Positions 31,272 to 40,293 of a stretch of 64,000 nucleotides of DNA are shown here, one piece after another. A program made the position numbers and the translations under genes. Source of the stretch: Ensifer sp. LC11 (lineage in GTDB: Bacteria; Pseudomonadota; Alphaproteobacteria; Rhizobiales; Rhizobiaceae); NCBI RefSeq assembly GCF_001695835.1, contig NZ_MBSO01000045.1, positions 1 to 64,000 on the forward strand, in the 5' to 3' direction. Below the pieces are notes generated by a model. That model did no database searches, was not told where the DNA came from, and saw only the letters and a list, made by a program, of their open reading frames with translations. Positions within the stretch are counted from its first letter, which is position 1; every line of letters starts with the position of its first letter.

Positions 31272-31349
31272 CGGGACGTTAGGCACATTACCAAGCGAGA
31301 TTCAAAGTCGTCGTCGATCATTCCGGAGCTCGAGAAGCTCCGCGACGAC

Positions 31350-32675
31350 ATGCGCGCGGTCGTCATCGTTCCGGTCTTGAAGAAGACCGGAAGGCAGTCT
31401 GCCGAGATCCTCTCGACCACGACGACACGCTCGGATGAAAGCCGCCTCGAAGAGGCGACCGGCCTGGCGATGGCAATCGACCTGGAAGTCGTGCACGGCG
31501 CGATCGTTTCGGTGTCGCAGCCGAAGCCAGGCACACTGCTCGGCAGCGGCAAGATCGAGGAAATCGGCCACATTCTCGTTGAGCTCGATGCCGGCCTGGT
31601 CATCGTCGACCATCCCTTGACGCCGGTGCAGCAACGCAACCTCGAAAAGGAATGGAACGCCAAGGTCATCGACCGAACCGGCCTCATTCTGGAGATTTTC
31701 GGTCGCCGCGCCTCCACCAAGGAAGGCACGCTGCAGGTCGATCTTGCCCATCTCAATTACCAGAAGGGCCGTCTGGTCCGAAGCTGGACCCACCTTGAGC
31801 GTCAGCGCGGTGGCGGTGGCTTCATGGGTGGTCCGGGCGAAACCCAGATTGAAGCGGACCGCCGCCTGCTGCAGGACCGCATTGTCAAGCTCGAGCGCGA
31901 GCTGGAGCAGGTGCGCCGCACGCGGCAATTGCATCGCTCCAAGCGCAAGAAGGTGCCGCATCCGATCGTCGCGCTCGTCGGCTACACCAATGCCGGAAAG
32001 TCGACGCTGTTCAACCGCATGACCGGGGCAGGGGTTCTGGCCGAGGACATGCTGTTTGCGACGCTCGATCCGACGCTTCGGCGCCTGAAGCTGCCGCATG
32101 GCCGGATGGTCATCCTGTCCGACACCGTCGGGTTCATTTCCGACCTGCCGACGCATCTCGTCGCCGCGTTCCGCGCGACGCTTGAAGAGGTGCTGGAAGC
32201 GGACCTCATCCTGCATGTGCGCGATCTCTCCGATCCGGACAACCAGGCACAGGCAAGCGACGTCCTTCGGATTCTGGCCGATCTCGGGATCGACGAGAAG
32301 GAAGCCTCGGAGCGGCTCATCGAGGTCTGGAACAAGATCGACCGGCTCGATGGCGAATCACGCGAAGCACTGCGCGGCAAGGCGGCAACATCCGACAACA
32401 CGGTCGCCGTTTCCGCGATCACCGGTGACGGCGTTGACGAACTGCTTGCGGAGATTGGCCGACGCCTTTCGGGCGTTCTGACCGAATGCACCGTGGTGCT
32501 CGGCATCGACCAACTGCAGCTTCTGCCCTGGGTCTACCAGCACGCCATCGTTGATGGTCGCGAGGATCTGGAGGACGGGCGTGTGAGCCTTGATCTCAGG
32601 CTGACCGAAAACGAAGCCTCCGATCTGGAGCGTCGTCTCGGAAACGGACCAAAGCCGATCGAGGAAGACTGGTAG
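31350..32675 (+). CDS. hflX: GTPase HflX
   Basis: HflX is a ribosome-binding GTPase that rescues stalled 70S ribosomes. Visible features are the N-terminal HflX domain (with a GSGKIEEIGHILVELDAGLV-like segment), a coiled-coil middle, the Gly-rich G-G-G-G-F-M-G-G-P-G-E motif, and the G domain (GYTNAGKSTLFN, G3 DTVGF, NKID). The first ATG is at 31350 (441 residues), but the frame is open back to the hfq stop and encodes ITKRDSKSSSIIPELEKLRD, resembling other rhizobial HflX N-termini. An ATT at 31287 may be the true start. Confidence 0.93.
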   Translation: MRAVVIVPVLKKTGRQSAEILSTTTTRSDESRLEEATGLAMAIDLEVVHGAIVSVSQPKPGTLLGSGKIEEIGHILVELDAGLVIVDHPLTPVQQRNLEKEWNAKVIDRTGLILEIFGRRASTKEGTLQVDLAHLNYQKGRLVRSWTHLERQRGGGGFMGGPGETQIEADRRLLQDRIVKLERELEQVRRTRQLHRSKRKKVPHPIVALVGYTNAGKSTLFNRMTGAGVLAEDMLFATLDPTLRRLKLPHGRMVILSDTVGFISDLPTHLVAAFRATLEEVLEADLILHVRDLSDPDNQAQASDVLRILADLGIDEKEASERLIEVWNKIDRLDGESREALRGKAATSDNTVAVSAITGDGVDELLAEIGRRLSGVLTECTVVLGIDQLQLLPWVYQHAIVDGREDLEDGRVSLDLRLTENEASDLERRLGNGPKPIEEDW

Positions 32676-32753
32676 GCCTCAGAGCTTGTCTCAGCGAGGC
32701 CGCCTATCGATCTCGGCAATGCGATGGGCGCTGTTGCAGCGCCTCTGCTTGCC

Positions 32754-33587
32754 TCATCCCAGCTGCCGTTCGATTGCCTTGGCGGCCTGCCAAAGCTCTT
32801 CCATCCGCTCCAGCGTTGCGCCATCCAGTGTCTCGCCGCCGGCCTCGAGCTCGCGCTCGATATGGGCGAAGCGGCGGCGGAACTTGGTGTTGGTGCCGCG
32901 CAGCGCCATCTCCGGATCGGTCCCGACATGACGACCGATATTGACCACCGCAAAAATCAAGTCACCCAGTTCGTCGCTGACCTTGGCGCGATCTTTCTCG
33001 CGCAGCGCCTGGCGCAATTCACCGATCTCTTCTTCGATCTTGTCGAGGATCGGTTCGGGTTCGGACCAGTCAAAGCCCACCTTCGCAGCGCGTTCCTGAA
33101 GCTTCAGCGCTTCGACCAACGCCGGAAACGATCGCTGCACCGAGCCGAGGTGGTTTGCTGCGGCATCCGTTGCAAGACCGCGGTGCGCTCGCCTGGCCTG
33201 TCGCTCCGCTTTCTCGGCTTGCTTGATCGCGTCCCATTGCAGCTTGACCGCCTCGGGCGTATCGGCATCTGAGCGCGCAAAGACATGCGGATGGCGGCGG
33301 ATCATCTTGCGCGTTACCGCCTCGACGACGTCACCGAAGGTGAACGCACCGGCTTCCTCCGCCATGCGGGCGTGGAAGACGACTTGCAGCAAGAGATCGC
33401 CGAGCTCGTCGCACAGGTCGTGCATGTCGCCGCGCTCGATGGCGTCGGCGACCTCATAGGCCTCTTCGATCGTATAGGGCTTGATCGTCTCGAAGGTCTG
33501 GACGACGTCCCATGGGCAGCCGGTTTCCGGCTGGCGGAGAGCCGTCATGATGTCGAGCAGGCGTTGAATGTCGCTTGAAGGTTCCAT
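32754..33587 (-). CDS. mazG: Nucleoside triphosphate pyrophosphohydrolase MazG
   Basis: The 277-residue protein has two MazG domains, each with the EExxE-12-ExxD metal-binding pattern. In the first this is EEAYE (41-45) followed by DELGDLLLQVVFHA (60-73); the second has EEIGELRQA and DELGDLIFAVV. It hydrolyses NTPs to NMPs and pyrophosphate, clearing non-canonical or excess nucleotides. It opens with the usual LLDIMTALRQPETGCPWD. It lies convergent to hflX and just 5 bases after the deaminase gene on the same strand. Confidence 0.95.
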   Translation of the reverse strand: MEPSSDIQRLLDIMTALRQPETGCPWDVVQTFETIKPYTIEEAYEVADAIERGDMHDLCDELGDLLLQVVFHARMAEEAGAFTFGDVVEAVTRKMIRRHPHVFARSDADTPEAVKLQWDAIKQAEKAERQARRAHRGLATDAAANHLGSVQRSFPALVEALKLQERAAKVGFDWSEPEPILDKIEEEIGELRQALREKDRAKVSDELGDLIFAVVNIGRHVGTDPEMALRGTNTKFRRRFAHIERELEAGGETLDGATLERMEELWQAAKAIERQLG

Positions 33588-33592
33588 GGGTG

Positions 33593-34180
33593 TCAGTTCA
33601 GCGGAATGGCGTTCTCGTCCTTGCCGGACTGGTAGCTGTCGGAAAGGCTCTGGTAGCGTGCGCGAATGCGGGCATCCTGGGCGGTGAGCCGGTCACGGGT
33701 TTCGGGATCGGCGCCCTTGGTCAGAGTGGCGATGGCGGCCGAGTGCCAGAAGGCGTTGTCCTGCGCGTAACCGCCCGGCTCCAGCCGGAAGACTTCCTTG
33801 AGGATCTTCAGGTCATGCGGGATGGCGAAGCTGTCGCGCGAATCCTCATGGCTGAAGAAATAATAGAAATTATCGAACCCGGCCCAGGTGATAGCCGAAA
33901 GACACATGGAGCAGGGCTCGTGCGTCGACAGGAATATGAGTTCGCGCGTATCAGGCTTCTCGGCCATTTCGTAGAATCGCTTCAGCGTGTGGACCTCGCC
34001 GTGCCAGAGCGGATTTTCCGTCTCGTTGTTGGTTTCGGCAAGAACCAGCGACAGATCGGACTTGCGCAGGATCGCGGCGCCGAACACCTTGTTGCCGGCG
34101 GCAACGCCCTTTTCGGTGAGCGGCAGGATATCGTTTTCGATCACGGTCAGCAGCCGTTCGGCGAGTTCCGCTTGGGTCAT
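33593..34180 (-). CDS. Cytidine/deoxycytidylate deaminase-family protein
   Basis: The 195-residue protein has a zinc deaminase site: His60-Gly-Glu62 (LWHGEVHTL) and Pro-Cys90-Ser-Met-Cys93 (HEPCSMCLSAI). Its length and the TWAGFDNFYY segment differ from TadA and from cytidine deaminases, so the base it deaminates is uncertain; nucleobase deaminases such as guanine deaminase are the nearest comparison. It precedes mazG by 5 bases, consistent with a joint nucleotide-housekeeping role. The upstream 230 bases are shared with divergent cysG. Confidence 0.82.
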   Translation of the reverse strand: MTQAELAERLLTVIENDILPLTEKGVAAGNKVFGAAILRKSDLSLVLAETNNETENPLWHGEVHTLKRFYEMAEKPDTRELIFLSTHEPCSMCLSAITWAGFDNFYYFFSHEDSRDSFAIPHDLKILKEVFRLEPGGYAQDNAFWHSAAIATLTKGADPETRDRLTAQDARIRARYQSLSDSYQSGKDENAIPLN

Positions 34181-34411
34181 GTCATCTGTCTCCGGCAGGT
34201 CGGTGTCGGCATTTAACGGAGGTTGCCCTTCGGGCGCAATGGCTGCGCAAAGGTCGGCGTTTTAGCGGGCCCGGAGATATTTGCTCAAAATGATGCACCG
34301 CCGAGCAAAACAATACGGGACCGGAAAGGCATTGAAATTTCTGTTCCTTCAATTGTTGTGCCCCATAAGGGATATTCGCCGCAGCCTGTAGAAGGAACCG
34401 TTTGCCAGACC

Positions 34412-35872
34412 ATGACGCAGCAACTCGCCGTTTTCCCCGCATTCTTTCGCGTCGCGCAGAAGCGCGTGGCGGTGTTCGGCAATGGCGACGAGGCCTTTGC
34501 GAAGGTGCGGCTGCTGCTGAACACGGAAGCGTCGATCATCGTCTTCGCCGAGGCGCCGGAAGCAGATTTCGCCAGGTATCTCGCTGATCGTTCTATCGAA
34601 AACGTTCGGGCCGCGTTTGCTGCTACGCAGCTCGAAGGTGCCGTGCTCGTGTTCGCGGCCACCGGCAACGCCGAAGAGGATCAGCGCATCGTGATCGCCG
34701 CGCGCGAGCGCAAGATCCCAGCCAATGCTGTCGATCAACCCGATTATTGCGACTTCTTCACACCCGCGCTGGTCAACCGCGCGCCGGTTGCCGTTGCCAT
34801 CGGCACGGAAGGCGCAGGGCCGGTACTCGCCCAGATGATCCGCGCCCAGATCGACCAGCTTCTTTCCCCTTCGCTTGGCGTCGTCGCCTCGCTTGCCGCG
34901 AGCTATCGCGAGGCCGTTGATCGCCTGGTGCCGCGTGGCGTGGCGCGCCGTCTGTTCTGGCGCCGGTTCTTTCAGGGCCCGGTCGCCGATAAGGTCGCCG
35001 GCGGTGATCTGGCGGCAGCGCGCCGCGAGGTCTCGCGCCTGCTGGACGCGCCCGAAAAGGCAGCCGGCCACGTCTGGCTCGTCGGTGCCGGTCCCGGTGC
35101 TGAAGATCTGCTGACGCTTCGCGCTCAGCGCGTAATGATGGAAGCCGATGCGATCGTCTATGACGCGCTGGTGCCGCAGGCGATCGTCGATATGGGCCGC
35201 CGCGATGCCGAGCGTCTCTCGGTCGGCAAGCGCAAGGGCTGCCACTCGAAGTCTCAAGACGAGATCAATCAATTGCTGGTGACGCTCGCCGCCGAAGGCA
35301 AGCGCGTTGTTCGCCTGAAGTCGGGAGACCCGCTCGTCTATGGCCGCGCCGGCGAAGAGATGGCGGCCTTGCGCGAGGCGGGAATGAGCTATGAGATCGT
35401 CCCGGGTATCACCTCGGCCTTTGCCGCTGCCGCTGACTTCGAACTGCCGCTGACGCTCCGTGGCGTCGCGTCGTCGCTGGTGTTCACCACCGGGCACGAT
35501 CTGACCGGTGAGGTTTTGCCCGATTGGGCGCGGCTTGCGGTGTCGGGCGCAACGATCGCCGTCTACATGGGCCGCACGGTTGCGGCCTCCGTCGCCGGCC
35601 GCTTGATGCAGGCGGGGCTGCCGGCGGAAACGACGGTTGCCGTCATCGAAAATGCCAGCCGCGCGGATCGTCGCCTGTTGCACGGCACCTTGAAGGATCT
35701 GCCGGACCTGGAAAACCGCACCGAGCTTTCCGGCCCGGTAATGGTCATCATCGGTGATGCCGTTGCCGGCGCCAATTTCGAGCGCTCCGAGCCGCTCGTT
35801 GTCGGCCACAAGCGCCGGGCCGACAGAACCATTGAAGTCGCCTTCGGGCGTGACGAACAGATTTTGAACTGA
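34412..35872 (+). CDS. cysG: Siroheme synthase CysG
   Basis: From the ATG at 34412, 486 residues. The N-terminal third is the precorrin-2 dehydrogenase/ferrochelatase (FPAFFRVAQKRVAVFGNGDEA; FFTPALVNR). The C-terminal part is uroporphyrinogen-III C-methyltransferase (VWLVGAGPGAEDLLTLRA, SVGKRKGCHSKSQDEIN, RLKSGDP, VVPGITSA-like EIVPGITSAFAA, TGHD). It makes siroheme, the cofactor of the sulfite reductase two genes downstream. It is the first gene of cysG-DUF2849-cysI-DUF934. Confidence 0.96.
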   Translation: MTQQLAVFPAFFRVAQKRVAVFGNGDEAFAKVRLLLNTEASIIVFAEAPEADFARYLADRSIENVRAAFAATQLEGAVLVFAATGNAEEDQRIVIAARERKIPANAVDQPDYCDFFTPALVNRAPVAVAIGTEGAGPVLAQMIRAQIDQLLSPSLGVVASLAASYREAVDRLVPRGVARRLFWRRFFQGPVADKVAGGDLAAARREVSRLLDAPEKAAGHVWLVGAGPGAEDLLTLRAQRVMMEADAIVYDALVPQAIVDMGRRDAERLSVGKRKGCHSKSQDEINQLLVTLAAEGKRVVRLKSGDPLVYGRAGEEMAALREAGMSYEIVPGITSAFAAAADFELPLTLRGVASSLVFTTGHDLTGEVLPDWARLAVSGATIAVYMGRTVAASVAGRLMQAGLPAETTVAVIENASRADRRLLHGTLKDLPDLENRTELSGPVMVIIGDAVAGANFERSEPLVVGHKRRADRTIEVAFGRDEQILN

Positions 35873-35882
35873 GGAAGAGGTC

Positions 35883-36197
35883 ATGGTGAGCAAGGTTTTG
35901 ACGGCAAATCGACTTTCGGACGGCATTTCCGTCTGGCTGGATGCCGCGGGCAACTGGGTCGAGCAGCTTCAGGACGCCTTCATCGCCCGCCATGCCGAGG
36001 CCGTGACGGCGCTCGAAGCCACGGGCAAACAGGCTTTTGAGGACAACAAGGTCGTCGACGTCAACGTCGTCGACGTCGAGGAGGTCAACGGCACGCTTCG
36101 GCCGTTGCGCATGCGCGAGCGTATCCGCGCGGAAGGCCCGTCGATCCCCTATGCTGCCGGCTACAATGGCCTTTCCGGCCCGAAACACGCTGCCTGA
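35883..36197 (+). CDS. DUF2849 domain-containing protein
   Basis: The 104-residue acidic protein begins KVLTANRLSDGISVWLD and continues with W-V-E-Q-L-Q-D-A; it matches the DUF2849 family, found almost only between cysG and cysI in alphaproteobacteria. No catalytic motif is visible. Its spacing (10 bases after cysG, 14 before cysI) and conservation of context suggest a role in assembling or coupling sulfite reductase. That role is inferred. Confidence 0.85.
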   Translation: MVSKVLTANRLSDGISVWLDAAGNWVEQLQDAFIARHAEAVTALEATGKQAFEDNKVVDVNVVDVEEVNGTLRPLRMRERIRAEGPSIPYAAGYNGLSGPKHAA

Positions 36198-36211
36198 GGA
36201 ACCGATACCCG

Positions 36212-37882
36212 ATGTACCGTTACGATGAATTCGACCACGCCTTCGTTTCCTCCCGCGTCGAACAGTTTCGCGACCAGGTCGAGCGCCGCCTGAGCGGTGA
36301 ACTCGCCGAAGACGCGTTCAAGCCGCTGCGCCTGATGAATGGCGTCTATCTGCAGCTTCATGCCTATATGCTGCGCGTTGCCATTCCCTATGGCACGTTG
36401 TCGAGCCGCCAGATGCGCATGCTTGCCCATATCGCGCGCAAGTATGACCGCGGCTACGGCCATTTCACGACGCGTCAGAACATCCAGTACAATTGGCCGC
36501 GCCTGTCGGACACGCCGGATATTCTGCAGGAACTGGCTGGTGTCGAGATGCACGCGCTGCAGACGTCGGGCAATTGCATTCGCAACGTCACGGCTGATCA
36601 TTTCGCAGGGGCCGCCGCCGATGAGGTCGCCGATCCAAGGCCTTACGCCGAGATTTTGAGACAATGGTCGAGCGTGCATCCGGAATTTTCGTTCCTGCCG
36701 CGCAAGTTCAAGATTGCCGTGACCGGTGCTGAGCGTGACCGTGCCGCGATCCAGGTGCACGACATCGGCCTGCACCTGAAGAAGGACGAGAACGGCCGCA
36801 TTGGCTTTGCCGTCTATGTCGGCGGTGGCCAGGGCCGCACGCCGATGATCGCCAAGAAGATCCGCGACTTCCTGCCGGAGGAGGATCTCCTGTCCTACAC
36901 CACCGCGATCATGCGCGTTTACAACCTGCATGGCCGCCGCGACAACAAGTACAAGGCGCGCATCAAGATCCTCGTGCACGAGACCGGCGCTGAAGAACTG
37001 TCGCGCCAGGTCGAGGTTGAGTTTGCGGCGCTGAAGGACACTGAGCTGAAGCTGCCGGAAGCCGATATCCAGGCGATTTCCACCTATTTCGCACCGCCCG
37101 CTCTCGAAAACCGGGCTGAAGGCTGGGAGAGCCTGGCACGGTGGAAGAAGACCGACAGCGACTTTGCCCGCTGGGTGCAGCAGAACGTACAGCCTCACAA
37201 GCACCCGGACTACGGCATGGTGACGATCTCGCTGAAGCCGATCGGCGGCATTCCGGGCGATGCCAGCGACGCGCAGATGGACGCTGTCGCCGATATCGCC
37301 GAGGAATACGCCTTCGACGAAATCCGCGTCAGCCACGAGCAGAACCTGATCCTGCCGCATGTGGCGCTGGCCGACGTCGAGCCGGTCTATCGTGCGCTCG
37401 TTGTCGCCGGTCTTGCCACCGCCAATGCCGGCCTGATCACCGATATCATTGCCTGTCCGGGGCTCGACTACTGCGCGCTTGCCAATGCGCGCTCCATTCC
37501 GGTGGCGCAGGAGATCTCGACCCGTTTCGGCGCGCCCGAACGCCAGGCCGAGATCGGCGAGCTGAAGATCAAGATCTCTGGCTGCATCAATGCCTGCGGC
37601 CACCACCATGTCGGCCATATCGGCCTGCTCGGCGTCGAGAAGAAGGGTGCAGAACTCTATCAGATCACGCTCGGCGGCTCCGGAGATGAGAACACGTCGA
37701 TTGGCGAAATCATCGGCCGCGGCTTCGAGCCGGAGAAGGTCACTGACGCGGTCGAGACAATCGTCGACACCTATCTGGGACTGCGCCGCGACAGGCAAGA
37801 GACTTTCCTCGAAGCCTATCGCCGCGTCGGCCCGCAACCCTTCAAGGATGCGCTCTACGGCAGCGCGCAGGAAGCTGCCTGA
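36212..37882 (+). CDS. cysI: Siroheme-dependent sulfite (nitrite/sulfite) reductase hemoprotein
   Basis: The 556-residue protein has the duplicated ferredoxin-like and siroheme-binding domains of assimilatory sulfite/nitrite reductases. The [4Fe-4S]-siroheme ligands are Cys415 and Cys421 (CPGLDYC) and Cys458 and Cys462 (CINACGHHH). Conserved TSGNCIRNVT and FTTRQNIQYNW are also present. The context (cysG, DUF934, fpr) points to six-electron reduction of sulfite to sulfide with ferredoxin or a flavoprotein as donor; no cysJ flavoprotein is nearby. It is annotated nitrite reductase in some rhizobia, but a nitrate cluster is absent here. Confidence 0.93.
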   Translation: MYRYDEFDHAFVSSRVEQFRDQVERRLSGELAEDAFKPLRLMNGVYLQLHAYMLRVAIPYGTLSSRQMRMLAHIARKYDRGYGHFTTRQNIQYNWPRLSDTPDILQELAGVEMHALQTSGNCIRNVTADHFAGAAADEVADPRPYAEILRQWSSVHPEFSFLPRKFKIAVTGAERDRAAIQVHDIGLHLKKDENGRIGFAVYVGGGQGRTPMIAKKIRDFLPEEDLLSYTTAIMRVYNLHGRRDNKYKARIKILVHETGAEELSRQVEVEFAALKDTELKLPEADIQAISTYFAPPALENRAEGWESLARWKKTDSDFARWVQQNVQPHKHPDYGMVTISLKPIGGIPGDASDAQMDAVADIAEEYAFDEIRVSHEQNLILPHVALADVEPVYRALVVAGLATANAGLITDIIACPGLDYCALANARSIPVAQEISTRFGAPERQAEIGELKIKISGCINACGHHHVGHIGLLGVEKKGAELYQITLGGSGDENTSIGEIIGRGFEPEKVTDAVETIVDTYLGLRRDRQETFLEAYRRVGPQPFKDALYGSAQEAA

Positions 37883-37898
37883 GGCGCAAGGAACAGAC

Positions 37899-38399
37899 AT
37901 GACGAAAATCTGGAAGGAAACCGGTTTCGTGGGCGATGATCCCTGGGTCATCGAGACTGAGGAAACGAAGGCCGGTTCGAACGAAAAGGCGATTGTCGGC
38001 CTCAACGCGTTCCTCGCCAAGGTCGAGGAGAGCGACGAGACCGGCCTGGGCGTCGTCATTGCTCCGGCGGATGACGTGACCAAGCTTGCGCCTTATCTTG
38101 ACCGTCTTGCCCTCGTCGCGGTGGCGTTCCCGGCCTTCAACGACGGCCGCGCCTTCAGCCACGCGTCGCTGCTGCGTGCGCGCCTTGGCTTTGCCGGCGA
38201 GGTGAGGGCGGTGGGCGACGTGCTGATTGACCAGATCCCGCTGATGCTGCGCTGTGGCGTCGAAAGCTTCGCGGTCAGCAATGCGACGGCGCTCAAGCGT
38301 CTTTCGGAAGGGCGCCTGCCGGGCATCGCCGTCCACTATCAGCCGACCGCCAAGCCTTCCGCCGATGCCAAGTCCTATAGCTGGCGGCGGGTCTCGTGA
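37899..38399 (+). CDS. DUF934 domain-containing protein
   Basis: Starting at the ATG at 37899, 166 residues. The C-terminal half (PAFNDGRAFSHASLLRARLGF, in part, then GEVRAVGDVLIDQIPLMLRCG) is the DUF934 hallmark. The family lies next to sulfite reductase genes across proteobacteria and is sometimes labelled an oxidoreductase; no cofactor motif is seen. It is 16 bases after cysI and ends the operon. Function unproven. Confidence 0.87.
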   Translation: MTKIWKETGFVGDDPWVIETEETKAGSNEKAIVGLNAFLAKVEESDETGLGVVIAPADDVTKLAPYLDRLALVAVAFPAFNDGRAFSHASLLRARLGFAGEVRAVGDVLIDQIPLMLRCGVESFAVSNATALKRLSEGRLPGIAVHYQPTAKPSADAKSYSWRRVS

Positions 38400-38598
38400 A
38401 GCAAAGCCAGGAGAAGCGTGAAGCGGTTTTGCGTCTGACGTTGGGCAAGAATTGGGCCGGATCAGCCGCGACAGTGTGAAGCACGCTGAAATCCCCGAAA
38501 GCGACTATATTTGGAAGGGATTTCCTTCCCAATGCGCGTGGCTTGGAATATCCGATCATTGTTGATAAACAGGGTCATCATTACAGGACTTTAGCCAG

Positions 38599-39411
38599 AT
38601 GAATGCTCCGGCAAAAACGGAAGATTTCGCGATCCAGGTACCGGCAGGCGTTTACGTCGAGACGGTGACGAGTGTTGAGCACTATACGGATCGGCTCTTC
38701 CGCTTCCGCATGACCCGCCCGGCGGAATTCCGCTTCCGCTCAGGCGAATTCGCAATGATCGGTCTGATGGTCGGCGACAAGCCGGTCTATCGCGCCTATT
38801 CGATTGCCAGCCCTGCCTGGGACGAGGAGCTCGAGTTCTTCTCGATCAAGGTGCCGGATGGCCCGCTGACCTCGCATCTCCAGGCGATCAAGCCGGGCGA
38901 CAAGGTGCTGATGCGCAAGAAGCCGACAGGCACGCTGGTGCTCGACGCTTTGGTTCCCGGCCGCAGGCTCTATATGTTCTCGACCGGCACGGGCATCGCG
39001 CCTTTCGCCAGCCTGATCCGCGATCCCGAGACCTATGAGAAGTTCGAGGAAGTGATCCTCACCCATACGTGCCGCGACGTCGCGGAGCTGAAATACGGCT
39101 TCGACCTTGTGGATGAGATCCGCAACCACGAATTCCTGAACGAGATTGTCGGCGACAAGCTGCGCCACTATGCGACGGTGACGCGCGAGGACTATCCCTT
39201 CAAAGGCCGTGTCACTGACCTGATGGTCAACGGCAAGTTCTTCTCCGATCTCGGCATGCCGCCACTTGATCCGGCGATCGACCGCGGCATGATCTGCGGC
39301 TCGACGGCGATGCTGAAGGACACCAAGGAAATCCTCGAGGCCGCCGGCCTGACCGAAGGCGCCAACAACAAGCCGGCCGAATTCGTTATCGAGCGGGCCT
39401 TCGTCGGCTGA
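38599..39411 (+). CDS. fpr: Ferredoxin--NADP+ reductase
   Basis: The 270-residue flavoprotein has an FAD domain (RPAEFRFRSGEF, YRAYSIASP at about 65-73) and an NADP domain (FSTGTGIAPFASL at about 130, THTCRD, CGSTAMLKDTK near 235), ending in the aromatic-free F-V-G tail of the subclass I bacterial enzymes. It transfers electrons between NADPH and ferredoxin or flavodoxin and may supply the sulfite reductase. The 200-base upstream gap holds a small inverted repeat GGAAGG / CCTTCC (38513-38529) and probably its own promoter. A terminator follows. Confidence 0.96.
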   Translation: MNAPAKTEDFAIQVPAGVYVETVTSVEHYTDRLFRFRMTRPAEFRFRSGEFAMIGLMVGDKPVYRAYSIASPAWDEELEFFSIKVPDGPLTSHLQAIKPGDKVLMRKKPTGTLVLDALVPGRRLYMFSTGTGIAPFASLIRDPETYEKFEEVILTHTCRDVAELKYGFDLVDEIRNHEFLNEIVGDKLRHYATVTREDYPFKGRVTDLMVNGKFFSDLGMPPLDPAIDRGMICGSTAMLKDTKEILEAAGLTEGANNKPAEFVIERAFVG

Positions 39412-39436
39412 TCTTTTTTGGGCAGTCTTAACCTTT

Positions 39437-39470
39437 GAAGGGCGCGCCTTGGGTGCGCCCTTCGTCGTTT
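39437..39470 (+). terminator. Intrinsic terminator after fpr
   Basis: Twelve-base arms (39437-39448 and 39452-39463, one G-T wobble) around TTG, followed by GTCGTTT. It marks the left edge of the accessory block that follows. On the minus strand the stem is followed by AAGGTTAAGAC, so it works mainly rightward. The next 200 bases, up to 39675, contain no gene I can support. Confidence 0.75.
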
Positions 39471-39675
39471 GCGCCAGAATATTGCGGAGCCATGCGTTTC
39501 CGGCAGGCCCGCCCTGCCCCTTCTGCGTGCCGCGTGAGGTCTGCAGGGACTATCGTGTCCCCGACCGGCAGCATGATGCCGGCCATGTGAGGCGCCACGT
39601 AAGGATCGACGAAGGGCAGCAATGCCTCAGGAAAAGCAAATAGTTGCTGCGATTTCTTCGCGTCGCAAGGAGGTT

Positions 39676-40293
39676 TCAGGCGTCCGAAAGGTAGTTCATC
39701 AAATCCGCCATTGCCGATGAGGCGGCCGAAGCGTCGGCCCTCTCGATCGCGTCGATCACGGTGACATGACGACCGACTGATCCGTTCATCTTCTCGATGG
39801 AGGCCGAAGCGAACCAGATACGGCGGGCATGGGTCTGCAGCGGTGCGAGTGCTGCGGTCAGGAAGCGGTTTGGACAAGCTTCCTCCATAAGTTCGTCGAA
39901 CACCTTGTCGGCAACCAGAAAGCCTTCCATGTCGTCGGCGCTGGCGCACGCAGTCATCTCATCGGCGCAGGTCTTCATGGCGTTGCGCGCGTCCGCGCTT
40001 GCATGCGTCGCGACCAGCGCGGCGGCAAGCGGTTCCAGTTTCTGCCGTGTCTGCATGACGTGAACCTGGTCGTCGGGACGGATCGTCGTGATTTGCAGGC
40101 CGACGCGCGGGCGGACGTCCATGAGGCCCTGCCAGGCGAGTTTCTGGATAGCCTCGCGAACCGGCGTTCGGCCGAGGCCCGCAAGCTCGATCAGTTGTCT
40201 CTCGGTTACCAAGGCACCGGGCTCGAGCTTCAGTGTGACGATCAGGCGTTCGAGCGCGAGATAGGCGAGATGAGCCTGGGATTGCGATGACAT
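39676..40293 (-). CDS. GntR-family transcriptional regulator (FadR/FCD type)
   Basis: From the ATG at 40293 (MSSQSQAHLAY), 205 residues. The N-terminal winged helix has LKLEPGALVTERQLIELAGLG and the typical TPVREAIQKLAWQGL recognition part (about 40-60). The C-terminal 130 residues are the helical FCD ligand-binding domain. It should bind a carboxylic-acid-like effector. It is divergent from the flavocytochrome/cytochrome c/caspase operon and has a palindrome just before its start, so it is the likely controller of that operon and of itself; that is inference. An upstream in-frame start at 40350 would cross the palindrome. Confidence 0.85.
   Translation of the reverse strand: MSSQSQAHLAYLALERLIVTLKLEPGALVTERQLIELAGLGRTPVREAIQKLAWQGLMDVRPRVGLQITTIRPDDQVHVMQTRQKLEPLAAALVATHASADARNAMKTCADEMTACASADDMEGFLVADKVFDELMEEACPNRFLTAALAPLQTHARRIWFASASIEKMNGSVGRHVTVIDAIERADASAASSAMADLMNYLSDA

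Noticed and set aside
39428-39949. A frame running leftward through gntR and the gap after fpr
   Set aside because: Its first half is an out-of-frame reading of gntR. The rest has a few hydrophobic residues but no start, motif or recognisable end, so it is not called even as a remnant.
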